62,803 bases of DNA, from positions 625,916 to 688,718 of the forward strand of contig MNCI01022277.1 in NCBI GenBank assembly GCA_015680685.1, read 5' to 3'. The translations under genes were made by a program, and so were the position numbers. The notes under the pieces were generated by a model. That model saw only the letters and a list, made by a program, of their open reading frames with translations. It was not told the origin of the DNA and made no database searches. Source of the DNA: Gnetum montanum (taxonomy: Eukaryota; Streptophyta; Gnetopsida; Gnetales; Gnetaceae). Position 1 is the first letter of the stretch. The number at the start of each line of letters is the position of its first letter. Of the stretch, positions 11,734-24,487 are shown piece by piece.

Positions 11734-14700
11734 TCAAGTTGGTTTTGCCTTCACTGGAGGAGGAAGCAACTGCACATAAAAATTGCTGGTGTGAAAATCT
11801 TTTATTGAAAACATGTACAGCTGTAATTACTGCATCTTAAAGGCAGATGCGTTCTTCTAAAATTAAACATCTGATAAAGATTACCTGATAGCATGAAATG
11901 ACAGAAGTAGCAAAGCCTAAGGCTCCAGTTACTCGTGGTGTAACCTTCTTGGGTGCCAGCTGAAGCAACCCAATGGCAACTATTATGTCCAAAGATGCTT
12001 TTGTCAGACTCAACATCCGTGCGTTTGACTGATTCAGCTTCTGTGTACGTTGTTGCTCCTGTTACATAGACATTTGTCAAATAAACTTCAATCTACAAAT
12101 CGTTGATAGAGAAACTGTTAATGACATGCATTACCGCAACACTGGAAGTAGCCAAACTCTTACCAGGTTTGATTTATCAACAGTTGAATTCAGTTTCTTT
12201 TGCTTGATCTCTGTTTCCAATTTTTTAATTGAAGATGCAAGTCGTCCAAGCTCCGAAGCCTGTATATACTCGGGAAAGTAATTTAATAACCACATAGTAG
12301 ACAGAAGATTAGAAATTTATAAAACAAATAAATTTATCAAAGTAACTGCTTCCTTGTTCAGTGACGGACCTCAATAATGCTTGTGCAAATATTTGAACCA
12401 AGGAAGCAGAAAAGTGATATTTTTGAAATCAAGTCCGTTCGTTCTTTGTTCTGGAGAATTAGAAAAAATAAACTCAGAAATTGGTATGTCCAAATGGACG
12501 AAAACTCAAACTGAAAAAAAAAAAAAAAAAAGACTTAGAAGATAAAAATAATCATGGTAATAACACATTAGTTGTTATCATAACCTCATAAAGCTACTCA
12601 CTTAGGATCATATCGATTGTCTAAGAACAATGGAAGACGACCATTTTCAGAGAGTAACTGGCGTGAATTGCACTTGGCATCATTTTCATTGAAATATGCT
12701 TTTAAAGATAATATCATTATGTCTTGTACTGTACCCAACGCAACATACTTCAGTAGCCAAATTACTGGAAATTTCAATGACATTGATCCTCCAATTTTGA
12801 GTAAGATGAAACGTGGGCAGCTTTGTGTACATTCTGAAATATGTATCATAATCGTGCACTTGAGGGACAATTTCATACCAAAAAAGGAAGCGAGGGTTGG
12901 TGGGGGAATGTTTTTTGACATGATTAATTGCAGGATGCTTGAGACGTGCAGAATGCAGTCCACAAAGATTTCTATTTACTCAGGAAACTGGCTCAAAAGG
13001 CATCAGGGTACAAAGGTACAATTGAACTTACTCACGTGACAACAAAGCCAACTTCTTCTAAAGACTCGATCTTGTTAGAAAATGCATCTATCTAGGCAAG
13101 TTTGTGACAGCCTTTCTTCAAGTGACATGTTCCATACAATGCCTGCAATCTTAGAGGTCTCTTTATAGGTAATGTCTTATTATGAAGCAAAGCAATACTG
13201 TTTAATGAACCACAAATATAGACAAAATCATAATGGTCTCAGCCCAAATAGCACAAAACCCCTCATCAATGATAAAAAAATATAGCTACTCAACATCATC
13301 TTCATTAAATTCGCTTGTCAATGTTTGCTGTAGATCAAGTGGTTACTTTCTCCTCAGCCGGCAAGTGTTGATTCAAGCTTCACTTGCAGCATATTTCATA
13401 GGTATAAATCCAAGGGTACATATAGTTTAGGTTCTACTTCAATAACACCCACGGGTGACAATGGGTAGCGTTTGGGCGGGGCCCATTTGTGTCTAAGCTG
13501 AACCCAAATGGATTTTTACTGCAAGGCCAAACCAAAAAGCCTGTTTGAAGCACGAATGTATTTTAATATTTTCTGGTTCAAACTTTAAATGCATTTTTGC
13601 CTTTAAATTTATTTGCTAATAGAATGGTTGAGAAACTTAAGCTATCACAAAACAACTTTAGCATTCAAATGGTAGCAAGGCAAACCAAAATCATGTTTAC
13701 TAGAATCAGAATGGATAATTAGATATTTAGATACTCTTTTAATATATTTATGAACTGTGTTTAATGGGCTTACTCAACAGGTCAACGGGCTTTTCCTCAA
13801 AGCCCAAGCCCACCCTATTTAACTAAACAGGCCTTCTTTGAAGTCCAAGCCTGACCGATCAGGTCAACACGGAAACCCAGCCTGTTATAATCGAATGGGA
13901 CTGGGTTAAACTCGGGCCCATCAGCACCCCTAACACCCCAATCCTAAATAAACAAATAAAAGAAATTGTTTTAAAATAATTTCACCACAAAGTTGTCCCC
14001 TGGTTTAGTCAGCGAATTGCATTAAACCATTTAGCAAGGATTTCAATTGAATGCCGAAATACATAGCAATCCTCACTTGGCAGAGATTCTCTAACCCTTT
14101 TCACAAGCCCTGCACAATAGCTTCATCCTATACATGTGTCAGAATGAAATCATCAAGCAACGTCCAATTATCATCAATGCTTTCAAGCCCCATCCACCAT
14201 AACCACAGAAAGCAGTAGAACCTGATTTGAAATGTTGTCCATATATATAAATAGCTCGTGAACTTGCTCATGCAAGTCTTCCACCAGCAATTTAAAAAGC
14301 TCATAATTTCTACAGCTAAGCTTCTGGCCTAAGACATTTTCAATGTGGTTGTAGCTTAGTGGTAAGATTTTTGGTATAGAAACCTGACGTCATAGGTTTA
14401 ATTCCAGTGGTTAACACTGAGTTATGGATTTTAAAAAAGTTCCGTAAAAGGAATTATGAAACTGCTCTGTCTAATAGATCCAAGAGGCTCTCAATTTCAC
14501 AAGTGTTCCCATTGAAATACAGAAGCCTGATTTCATACATATAACATTCTCTACAAAAAAAACCAGGAGATATGTACAAATGCAAAAGTCAATAGCATTT
14601 TACTTGTCAAGAATTCAATGAAAAATTTCCAATCACCCACATTAAATCTGTGTGACTTTATGGTGCTTCCTGTGCTATACATGCTCAATTTGCAACCACA

Positions 14701-16679
14701 ATTGACTACAAGAAAAGTATTGCTTGCTTGCCTAGAGTAGGTGGCTTGTGGTTATGCAAGTCTTTGATTCCAAGAGGTATGCTGACACATGCCACCTAGG
14801 GCACAGTAGAAATATGCATTCAAAGACTATGGTGTTACATAGACAGCCAGCCATAGCAAAAACCATCAGCCATAGCAAAAACCATCATCAAATCATTTGC
14901 CTACCTTAATACATTAACCCATGTTGATAGGATAGGGGCACCAAGATGATGAAAGCGTAGCATGCTTACTTGTTTCCTTCACTTGTTTAAAATGTTCCCT
15001 CAGCAACATAACTTGGCATGTTCACTCCACTCATTTTAGACAGTCTCTTTAGAGTGCTACTCATCTTTCACTCCACCTGCTTCACTTGCATGGAATCAAC
15101 AAGCACAAGAAACCTTCCCTCAGCAACATAACTTGGCATGTTCACTCCACTCATTTTAGACATTCTCTATAGAGTGCTACTCATCTTTCACTCCACCTGC
15201 TTCACTTGCATGGAATCAACAAGCACAAGAAACCTTCCCTCAGCAACATATCTTGGCATGTTCACTCCACTCATTTTAGACATTCTCTTTAAAGTGCTAC
15301 TCATCTTTCACTCCACCTGCTTCACTTGCATGGAATCAACAAGCACAAGAAACCTTCTTGTCTAACACCAATTGTTATGATATTTGCAAACTACAAGTAG
15401 AAGAGCAATGAATATGACTAATGAATCTATAGGGGAAAAAAAGCAAAAAGCAACACAAAAAAATTCCTATGAAATATATGCAGTCAAGAATCTTCAATTA
15501 AAACTTCTCATTTCCTCTTGTAATGTTTTCCCGTCTTTGCAAGCCCTTACTGCGGAGCCCAGTTCCTCTCACGTTTCACATATACTGGAAAACCAACAGC
15601 ACTTAGAAAGGAATATACAATACCCCTAGAAAATATTAAACATGTTTTCCAACATGGGGTTACGCTGTCATACCATTAAATAACCTAAAAGGGCACTCAA
15701 AACAAATTTGGTTTCAAGGATGTCCAACAAGTCTGAATTCTAATACCTTTACTAATTAAAATACAATTTTGAAAACATTTTGATATAGATCCTTGTTTCA
15801 CAACATATCATAAGGTAAAAGAGAAAATCTATTACTTCTGCTACGTTAACATTTACTGTTCTGAAAAACAAAAATAATTTTATAATACAAATGACACAAG
15901 AAGATACACAATGCAATGGAAAAACAAGAGATGTGAAAAATATTTTTTGAAAATACATTTGAGGAACGTAATGGTCAAAAGTCAAACTAGCACCAGAAAC
16001 CAATGTATTTTAAAGCTGTGGCACACCTTATAGATGCCTGTTCTTCCAGCCCAGACTATTTGATCCAGTGCCAAAAAGGTTCCAAGCAAGGCATTCTTTG
16101 TCTGCATGAGGCAATAAATAGCAAATCCATAATCAATATGAAAGTGTGAAACTAGCAGACAAAGACTTACATGTGTATAACACGTACCTTCCCTAGAAGA
16201 ATAAGAGGAAGAGGGGTTCCCTTTGCAGGTGGCGAAATAAGAGCATGCAGTTCATTCACATGCTGTCAATGAAAAGTAGCATAATTAGTTTCATTTTTTA
16301 AAAATAAAACATTCAGTTACTTACAAAGCACCTTCAAAATAAGTAATATACATACAATAATGGTAAACCATTTCATTTATAGATGGACCAGGCAACCGGA
16401 TATAATTTAAAATTTCAATAACAAGAAGATGCCACAAACATTGATATAAATTTTTCTGTTCGGATAAATGCACTGAAGAACTATTACCTTAAAGAGCCGA
16501 AAAACCTTTCTCGCCAGGCTTGTGGTTTTATCAACATTTTGAGCAGCACCAGGCTCTCCATTACTGATAAACTTCGATCCATATTGTATGGCCCGACAAA
16601 TCTTATCTCTGGACTCTGCCTTGCCAAGATACAATACAAGGAAAGCAAGCTCTGCTCTAGCTGTATCTAGCGATGACAT
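11734..16679 (-). CDS. PEX11: PEX11 peroxisomal membrane elongation factor, 7 coding exons
   Basis: Coding exons in minus order are 16679-16488, 16262-16188, 16101-16027, 12450-12370, 12259-12164, 12058-11885 and 11769-11734. They total 729 bp (242 residues) with every exon a whole number of codons. PEX11 proteins tubulate the peroxisomal membrane before division. Matches to the plant PEX11C/D/E group include AIQYGSKFISNGEPG, QNVDKTTSLARKVFRLFK (N-terminal amphipathic part), ALISPPAKGTPLPLILLGK, LDQIVWAGRTGIYK, ISLFCFLGSNICTSIIE, ASELGRLASSIKKLE and LLQLAPKKVTPRVTGALGF, then LLPPPVKAKPT at the C-terminus. Arabidopsis members are about 231-236 residues. Hydrophobic segments fall at about residues 90-110 and 195-235. 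Intron 3 (12451-16026) is 3.6 kb and holds transposon insertions, whereas the exons are clean. The exon 4 donor is GTCCGT, weaker than the others. The reading frame is intact, so it is probably functional. Confidence 0.95.
13443..13938. mobile_element. hAT-type MITE in PEX11 intron 3 with an 8-bp target duplication
   Basis: TAACACCC occurs at 13443-13450 and again at 13931-13938. Between them lies a 480-bp segment whose ends form an imperfect inverted repeat (left CGGGTGACAATGGG, right end inverted GGGGTGCTGATGGG). Sub-terminal GGCCC/GGGCC runs are typical of plant non-autonomous hAT elements that start with (T)AGGGGTG. It has no coding capacity. The 8-bp duplication is the hAT signature. Confidence 0.8.
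14345..14480 (+). mobile_element. tRNA-derived SINE-like copy 2, in PEX11 intron 3
   Basis: A perfect A box (TAGCTTAGTGG, 14352-14362) and a near-perfect B box (GGTTTAATTCC, 14395-14405) lie at tRNA spacing. The sequence after the B box (a TTAACACTGAGTTATGG stretch) parallels the segments at 2430 and 28215. It is antisense to PEX11. It is not a tRNA gene, because no acceptor stem closes around the boxes. Confidence 0.6.
14995..15354. repeat. Three tandem copies of a 120-bp unit in PEX11 intron 3
   Basis: Units 14995-15114, 15115-15234 and 15235-15354 each start TTCCCTCAGCAACATA and end AAGCACAAGAAACC. They differ at only a few positions, so the expansion is recent. A short ORF across them is a by-product of the unit length being divisible by three. 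Confidence 0.95.
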
Positions 16680-16702
16680 TATTGCTGCTTCACAATGATG
16701 AA
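16680..16702 (-). other. 5'UTR part of the first PEX11 coding exon
   Basis: A polypyrimidine tract and CAG acceptor on the minus strand end at 16703. The next 23 nt lead to the ATG at 16679 without another ATG. Confidence 0.55.
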
Positions 16703-17687
16703 CTGGAGAAGAAACTACACAGAAGAACAGTAATTTTAAACAAATAAGCAAATTCTAAGTGAACAGGTAACATTGCCTTTAACATAAAAAAATAAAAGAC
16801 TCTCATATGCAGAAAGGAATTTTAAATATTACACACCCACAACTGCATGCTCATTTGCCCAAACAAGATGCAGACAACAATACAGAAATTACCATAGTAT
16901 GAGTTGTAGTTTGCATCCTTAGAAGTATTGTTAAAACAATGGATAAAATCTTATGACTACAGAGAATGTCACCAGAAAACAATCTGCAATATAACTGAAT
17001 TTAATATCAAGAAAAATAAGATCCTAATAAGAATTGCAAAGACAAACGTCTGGAACGCTAAAATAACACTGTAGTCAAAAGAGTATAAAGGTGAAATAAA
17101 AGCAACAGACTTAATTGTAGCAAAACATTTGACAGTTTTTATTGGAGTCAACTATGATTCCTGATATCAGCACTTTCGTTTATTGATACAATGAAATTCT
17201 CAATCTTTGTCCCTTTTCTTCATTACTAAGATATCAAGTTCTACTATTACTCTCTATCCAATATTCCATAGTTAATCAGCCACTATCCTTCACTTAGCCC
17301 TTACCTGTTTGCAATTGTAATGGATTAACTACCAAGTAAAATCCCTTCGTGTATGCTATTTGCAAATGGTATTGTATTGTTACATACAGCTTGAGAAAAT
17401 ATTGTTTCTAAACTGGAAAATTAGAGACACACTTTAAAATCAAAAGGCTTAAGAATTAGTAAAAGTAAGACAAATACAGGGAATGTAGTTGCAATAACAA
17501 TAAAAATGGTAATAAAGCATAAGTAATAATTCAAGGCCAAAAAGTCCCTCATTGCAAACAATTCCATTACCTAGGATCAATGCTCTAATCAGACAGTGAA
17601 ACTGATAAAAATATAAAAAGTAGGATTGCAGCAGGATGGTCAAAATAGGGACAGGCTATATCATAAAAGAATCCAATAAAACTAAAG

Positions 17688-18145
17688 GGAGAATTTTACA
17701 GGATAGTAATTAGGTCTGCTGTTATATATGGTGCTAAATGTTACACTGTAAAGAAGAGGCATGGACAACAAATCAGGGTAGCAGACATATCAATGCTTAA
17801 ATGAATATTGAATATTACAAGAAGTGATACTTTTCCCAATACAAACATTAAAGGAAGGTTTAAAGTGGCTTCTATTTCAGTTAAGCTACAAGAGTGACAT
17901 CTTAAATGGTCTGGTCATGTCCAAAAAAGATCTAATAACAAGCCTATCAAACAAGGTTACCACATTACAGATCCAAGAAAACCATCGAAAGGAAGACCAA
18001 AAAAGACATGAGGAAAATGATTGAAATAATATAAAGAAATTGCAAATAGATAAGGATCTAGCTTTTCATAGAGGTGAATGACAAAAGAGAACCCATGCAA
18101 CCAACCCCATTTTGTTGAGACAAAAGCTAGGATGATGATGATGAC
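17688..18145 (+). mobile_element. 3' end of an RTE-type LINE
   Basis: The broken reading frame contains IRSAVIYGAKCYTVKK, then HLKWSGHVQKRS, then GRPKKT, and ends near NPCNQPHFVETKAR. This is the order of motifs at the C-terminus of plant RTE-clade LINE proteins. It is followed by the tail GATGATGATGATGAC typical of RTE elements. Several stops are present, so it is dead and strongly 5'-truncated. Confidence 0.75.
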
Positions 18146-18251
18146 AACTGAGCCACTATCCTTCAAATTCCAACTTGTCCATGTATCATCCCTACCCCAT
18201 GCTTCATTTCACATTCTTACAGCCCAAGCAGACAATGGTATTTAGCTTTAC

Positions 18252-18288
18252 CTGGGAATGAATTTAATGTGATGTCCTCTGAGACTCC
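18252..18288 (-). other. Possible second 5'UTR exon of PEX11 (37 nt)
   Basis: On the minus strand the segment lies between TTTAAG| and CCCAG|GTAAAG and contains no ATG. It would sit between the first UTR exon and the coding exon, which begins at acceptor TTCTCCAG| (16703-16704). This is inference from splice-site quality only. Confidence 0.4.
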
Positions 18289-19256
18289 CTTAAACAAACA
18301 GAGTAATTGTAAATGAATTTTCATTTTTCATAGAAATATAATCATTTAAGCCTCCATGTATGTTTTCAAAATTTCAAATTCATTAGCATTCTTAGGTTTG
18401 TTTCTTTGTATGCCAAAAATTATTGGCACATTGATATAAACAGTGGTACATCTTGAATTTTTTTTTTGAAAATATCATAGATCAACACACAATGATACAA
18501 AATCACTAGAAAAAGTTATAAAAGTACATATTCCAGTCATCATCATGATTTATCCTAGCCTGGTTCTAATAAAATCTACTCCAGCAAAAAACAATAATCA
18601 CCAATGATGTTCAAGTTCAAACTCTAAGCAAAGTTCAGTAAATCCCGTATTGTACAAAAATGATGTACACTAAAATGACTAAAATGTCACATCTCTAGGA
18701 TACCCTAGGTAGGCTAGAGGAGGATATGTTCTCATCATCTCTATGCGGAAAGAACGGTATCATGCATTTCTAGTCCTAACTGTTGTAAAAACAATGTGAA
18801 TGCCTATAATATTTAACAAGGGAGTGTCTGTCAAAATCATTAACCATACAGAGTAAATGATATACGCAATGAAATGCACCACATAATTTGCAAGATAAAA
18901 GGGAAAACATGATGCTTAAACACTACGTATAAACACATTCATTCTCTCAAAGAACTTACAAATAACCTTTTAGGCTTTTATTATTATAATGGTTACAATA
19001 TAAAATATTTTCAAACACAAATATGGCGTATGATGCCAATCTGGATATCCTATGAGTTACACACTACATGAATTACTGGAATATAATAACTAGAGACTAT
19101 AATTTTTTTATATGTCCAGAGAATCACAAAGGATTTGTTGGCTGGTTACAAAGCCTCAACAAATTTTTGAAGAAAGTTGAAAACATCATTGATGTAATGC
19201 CCCACACATGTAGGGTCAATTTGAAAGAAAACAATAAGCATATTACAGTTAATTAA

Positions 19257-19345
19257 CTAGAGTGGCAACAATTATGTTGCTTTACTCATCATCACCATCT
19301 TAGCTGTGTCCCAACAAAATGGGGTCCACTAATTATGTTGAATTT
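19257..19345 (-). mobile_element. Second RTE-type LINE 3' tail, opposite orientation
   Basis: Read on the minus strand, CCCATTTTGTTGGGACACAG is followed by GCTAAGATGGTGATGATG. This matches the end of the plus-strand copy at 18100-18145 (CCCATTTTGTTGAGACAAA...GATGATGATGATG). Only the extreme 3' end is recognisable. Confidence 0.6.
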
Positions 19346-20294
19346 TAATCAAAATTCAATTCTTTCAACAAAGTTTCGAGAAGCTCTAAACCAAAGAGTG
19401 TGGGTTTTAAAAGACAGTTTTCCAAATACATTTTTGTGATTACTCATGTTGTTGATTTAGCACTTAGCAGTACTCCTTAGTAATGAGACAACCGAAGCCT
19501 TTCATATTTAGCGGCGGCCGCTTCGTTGTTAATTGGCATATTTAATGATTTTTTTATAAGTTTGTGGGTCCAAGTTTTCTTAAAAATAAGTCTCCCTTTC
19601 TTATGTTTTATATCTTAAACTCATATTTTCCGACGGCAGTAGTTGAAATCAAATCCTCTTTCCATTATATTGCATAAAAACTAGTCGTGTTTTAGCTGGG
19701 ATGGCCACTAGAAGCTTAAACAGGCATAACGAGGTGACCAAATAATGAATCGGCTCAGGTATTATTCTATGCTAAAATTAATTTTTGGAACGCTGAAAAC
19801 GAATAAGAATGATCATTTTGAAATCTTTAAAACCAAATAAAACCTGAGCGAATTTTGACCCGCACTAAAGATCCTTGATCTATACGTTCATTTTACTTTT
19901 TGAAAAATGAACGCCGATTGCACAATTCGAGGCAGAAGAAGAACACACAGGATCATTCCATCGCATTTCGTGCAAAACTTCGAATTGGGGAAATCAGCCA
20001 GTGAACAAAAACAGCAAAAAAAGATCATAAAAAAACTCAAACAAGCATCACAGAAGAACCCCCCGATCAACAGAAATTTACTGCACACCCAGAAAAAACA
20101 ACCTGCCATTTAAATTGGAGAAAAGCTCCAAACCCAACTCTGAAACAACATAAACAAATGAAGGGCACAGTATGCAATCTAGCAAAAAAGGGAAAAAGAT
20201 GAAGAAGAAGAAAATAAAACAGAATATCCCACAAACAGAATCGATTCATGTAGAAGATCAAACGTACAAAAAGGAGCATGAGCAATTTTGCTCA

Positions 20295-20430
20295 CCAGAT
20301 GATGGCCGAATTGTTGCACCTGCAATGGCAATGGCAACTGAGTCTGCGTTCAAGAATCGGTGTGGAATTTTGATGTTTCGGAGATATTCCACTGGATTCC
20401 ACCTCCGTAGTTGCTGCTTACGTCAAGCAA
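20295..20430 (-). other. Probable first 5'UTR exon of PEX11
   Basis: On the minus strand this stretch is less A/T-rich than its surroundings, has no ATG and ends at a good donor (CATCTG|GTGAGC at 20295). It lies upstream of a second short exon-like segment and the coding exon. The 5' end is not defined. The assignment is inferred from splice signals and position; transcript reads would settle it. Confidence 0.5.
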
Positions 20431-20459
20431 AGCGCTACGAAGAAACAAAAAGTTGTTAG

Positions 20460-21239
20460 AGGCTTATGTCCCCGTGCCCCAAATAGTCCAAGTCTCCATC
20501 CTTCCAATTTTATGTCATGCATGTTTTGTTGTTGTGTTATCATTTATTGTTAGGGCAATGGGATCCATGTCACGCATTTTCATGACTTTGAAGAAAGCAT
20601 TGTCATGTACCTCCTTACGCACATGACTATCCTGATTACTATCCCTAATTGGTCCATTGTAAGGATTGCGACTAGGGTTAGAAACTAATGCTCAAGGATG
20701 CTTATTAAGAAAAAATATTTTGATAGTAGTTTATATAAATTGTTGTTCAAACATAAATATTTTATAGGCAATTTTAAAAATTCAAATTATATGAAGAATT
20801 TGAATTATAGATCATAAGAAATAATTTAGAAGATGTAACAATAAAACAAACTTAATGCATTATTTTTTAAAGTATATATTTTATAGACTTTTAAGTCCAA
20901 AATACAAATCAAAATTATCATCTCTTTATTGATAAGTATGGATTTATTCTCCCAATCTGCAATTCATGTGATGTATTCTTCCAAATATGTAAATTAATAA
21001 AAGTATGTTTAGTTCATATTTTTCACAAGTAAATACATTTTATAATATAAAAAATAATTGAATAAAAATTTAGAAAGAAAAAATATTACTAGAAAATTTA
21101 CATTTTAACTAGTTCTTCTCTCTTTAATGTTGCTCTAAATGTGGTAAAATTTATGCCAATCTATCTTTGAATTTGAATTTGAAGGATCCATTAGTGAAAT
21201 TCGCATTAAAGCATCTAATGTCTTAATTGACAATTAAGA
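20460..21239. other. Intergenic region upstream of PEX11
   Basis: It probably contains the PEX11 promoter near 20450-20650. I find no distinct element; from about 20700 it becomes very A/T-rich. Confidence 0.4.
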
Positions 21240-23130
21240 TCTTAATACACCTTTAATTAAATTTGTTTATAAAATCCTCTCTCATAAGAAGGTGCGCTAA
21301 TAAGAAGTACCATCACTGGTTGAAATAATTTAAATAAATTTGGGTAGCTAGAATGTAAAATGGAATTACAAAATGTCCTCCATGCTTCCTTTGTTAAGAT
21401 TCCTTCACAGTTTAACCATAAAAAATTGATAAATGAATAAAGGTATTTTAAACATGCATCAAAACTAATCACTTGATCTTCACATTTTTCAAAAGTTCTA
21501 CTTTGAAATTTCTTAAAGATTCTTTGTAACCAATCCTTTGCAATCTTTTCTCTATTTTCAACATCTATCGAATAGAATGCTGGATTATATAATTTCAAAG
21601 AACTAAAGAAGGTAACATCTTAAAACCTTTCATTTAAGCAATCTATTAATATTTGAGCACAATTTTTAGCTAATTTTCAACCCTCTAAAGATTCATCTAT
21701 ATAAGAACTTTTTTTATATATTTCTATTTCATCTTTTGGAATTTCAACCATTCTTAATTCACATCAATGTTGTTCACTGTTATATTTCATTTTAAAATAT
21801 CCATATTTAGATGCAATTTAAAACTGATATAAGAATTTTGCTTCATTAGCAGATGTATCAAACCTCAAGAACCATCTTTTAGTGATTGTGATGATAGAAT
21901 ACAATGTTGATCCTAACAAAGCAACATTCAAATTTTCTTGTTGTAGAATCTTATTCAACTTATTCAATTCTATCATAATATTTGCAAGCATATGTAAACA
22001 AAATTGAACAGAAAAAATTCATATAATATCATACCATGACTTAGATTTTTTCCTTTTTTTTCTACTTTTTTCCTTTTGCTGTAATCTCATAATCACTAGC
22101 ATTAAAACAATAATTCTTTCACATACTTTTCCTATTGATAACAATCTTCTTCCATGAACTTGTAAAACTTGAAGTTTAGAAAATCCCAACTCTTCTTCTA
22201 ATGCAAAATGCTCATTACAATTTTTTGAAGAGTTATGAATCCAAGAATAAATTTTGTTTGTCAACTTATAAATAAAATGAATTTTAGGAATGCGTTTAGA
22301 GGCATCTACAATTTCTAATGCTTCATGGTATGCAACACAATGAATCTCTATTAAGTTAGGAACATTCTTCCTTAAAAGAGAGAAAAAACCATCTTCATTA
22401 CCAACCATAGAAGTTGCTTCATGAGTTGGTACAACTATCAAAGATTTATCAATAATCCCTCCTCTTGTTTTTAACTATTTAATTGCCTCAAATATAGTTT
22501 TATGTTTTCCATCATCAATTTTTATGAGTTTCATAAACTATGTTTCCAAGGCTCCCATTTCTTTTGATTTTAAATATGTTCCATAAACAATAAGATGCTT
22601 CTCTAGTCTTCCATTAGTGTTTTCATCTAAAAGAATAGAATAAAATGGACTTTCCAATAATTTTTTTGTTTGTTTTTCTTCTAAATATTAAGAGATGGAG
22701 AAAATAAATTTAGTTTCTACCTTGTGATTCATGTAACAAGCATAGTCCTTATTTGTCTGAAGATTTGGAATATTGAGAGACATAAGAAAAGAGCAAAGTG
22801 ATTCATATTTCAAAATGGCAATATCTTCCTTGGCTACCCAATAAATAGTCCTCATCAATACAACTATCTTATCCCTATTAATATCATCAAGAAATTGTAT
22901 ATGTTTTGTAATAAGAAGTGCTTTTTCTCATTTTCATACACCCATCTTGCTTGAGATTTTTTATGAGAACTTGACTTTGCATGTGTAATAATTACATCAT
23001 GTTGTATGTTAATACAACCATTTCTTGTACCCCATGGCCCACTAGCTTTATATGTTTCACAATATTTGCATTTCATTACTTTTTTCCCTTCAACAACATA
23101 GGCTTCTAGCCACTTAAAACTTTGATGCCA
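21240..23130 (-). pseudogene. hAT-like transposase with TTF-type zinc finger, decayed
   Basis: Three minus-strand segments appear in the expected order. 23076-22864 has a TTF-type zinc-finger region (CKYCETYKASGPWG... then HDVIITHAKSSSHKK). 22441-22019 has the central transposase segment (ATSMVGNEDGFFSLLR...PNLIEIHCVAYHEAL). 21598-21257 has the C-terminal dimerisation-like region (YPNLFKLFQPVMVLLISAPSYERGF). Linking sequence still reads in pieces (for example LAKNCAQILID near 21660). This architecture is that of the plant TTF zinc-finger, DUF4371 and hAT C-terminal proteins (ZMYM1- or ZNF862-like). Stops and frameshifts separate the pieces, so it is not functional. No terminal repeats were located. 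Confidence 0.75.
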
Positions 23131-24480
23131 TTTTTCTCTAAAATCTCTTTTTACTTTTTTTTTTCTTCTTCTATATTTTTATTTATAGCATTTTAATTTT
23201 TTTTGATTTTTTATTCAAGTCAATAGTTGCTTTATTTGGTGATGTATTAAACCACTTTGTAATTGAAACTTAATTCTTCTCTTTTCTTGGCATATTTGAG
23301 ATCACAGTTTATAAATTCTATGCTAAAACATGTGAAGGCTAGAAAAGCACAATGGAAAAATCTTCACATCTGAAAATGTAATTTTTATACATCAAAAATT
23401 CAAACATGGAAATGGAATAATAGTATATTAACAATAAAAAATATGTTTTATATACTGTAAAAAATGTTGCATGTACCATCATTATATTACAAAGTTATTA
23501 CCATTGAAACAAAATTATAATCTCAAGTAGTGTAAACAATCAATACAAAAAGATTGAAAAAACCCTCAAAAGTTACCATTTAAAAATTATATTATTTTAA
23601 AAATTATGTAAAAAACCTCTTACATCATATAACTAACTATTTGGAACATGTTTTAAAACTAAACTTTAACCTAAAATCAATCCCCTAAGATTTTGGAACC
23701 AAAATAAGTGAAACATACGTATATTCCAAGATTTATAGAAGTTTATAATTTAGTGCTACATTGTAGAATTGAACCTATGAATTAGGCTTACAAGGTCAAG
23801 ATTAGTAAAAAATGTTTGAGTTTTGTAGGCTGTAAAAAAATACTAAAACATTGCATTCAAAAGTCATTTGCCTAACAAAAAAATTCAACAGGAACTAATA
23901 AATACACAAAATTTTACAAAGATACTTGAAACTTGCTATTGAATAATAATAGAGTTTCATGACTAGAAAACCTTAGATTAATCTTTAATGTTGTATACAA
24001 AGGCCATTTTACCTAAAGAAAGGCAAAAACACAAATATAAACAAAAATCTATTTGTTTAATTGAAAACATTTCATCAAACATAAAGATACATATATAAAA
24101 AACATCAACGGATATGAGTTAATTGGCCACAAACACATGTTTCAACAGTTTCTTCATTATATCAACTACTCCTTTATGCTAGTAGGTTATTATTATATAA
24201 TATATAATCATACTTTTTAAAAAACCATAGGCTAAATATTTGTTGGAGTAGTATTTATCTTGTTGCAATAGTAGCTTCTCTGTATGTATCAGCAGTTTCT
24301 TCTTAGTTTGCCTTTTAAAAATAATTTGTTTTCTGAAAAAAGCCAGTAATCCTATCATGAACAAATTCCGAAATGTTAAATATAAAGGACAATTTATTTA
24401 TAAATATAGAATCTTAACAAATTTAAGATAAAAAATCTAAGAGAAAAGAAAAGCATACCTTGATAAAATAGAGATAATGA
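23131..24480. other. A/T-rich region without recognisable features
   Basis: Low-complexity A/T-rich sequence with no open frame of note and no homology that I can see. Confidence 0.5.
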
Positions 24481-24487
24481 ATAAATA

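Larger units (their letters stand above)
16703..20294. other. Upstream intronic DNA of PEX11 with LINE remnants
   Basis: If the proposed UTR exons are right, this is intronic. Apart from the exon-like segment at 18252-18288 and the LINE 3' ends at 17688-18145 and 19257-19345, I see only A/T-rich sequence. Confidence 0.5.

Noticed and set aside
12598-13039. Overlapping plus (140 aa) and minus (121 aa) ORFs inside PEX11 intron 3
   Set aside because: Neither resembles a known protein, and the PEX11 frame is complete without them.
14352-14405. A tRNA gene suggested by good A and B boxes
   Set aside because: No acceptor stem or anticodon arm can be folded around them; a SINE explains the boxes and the related copies.
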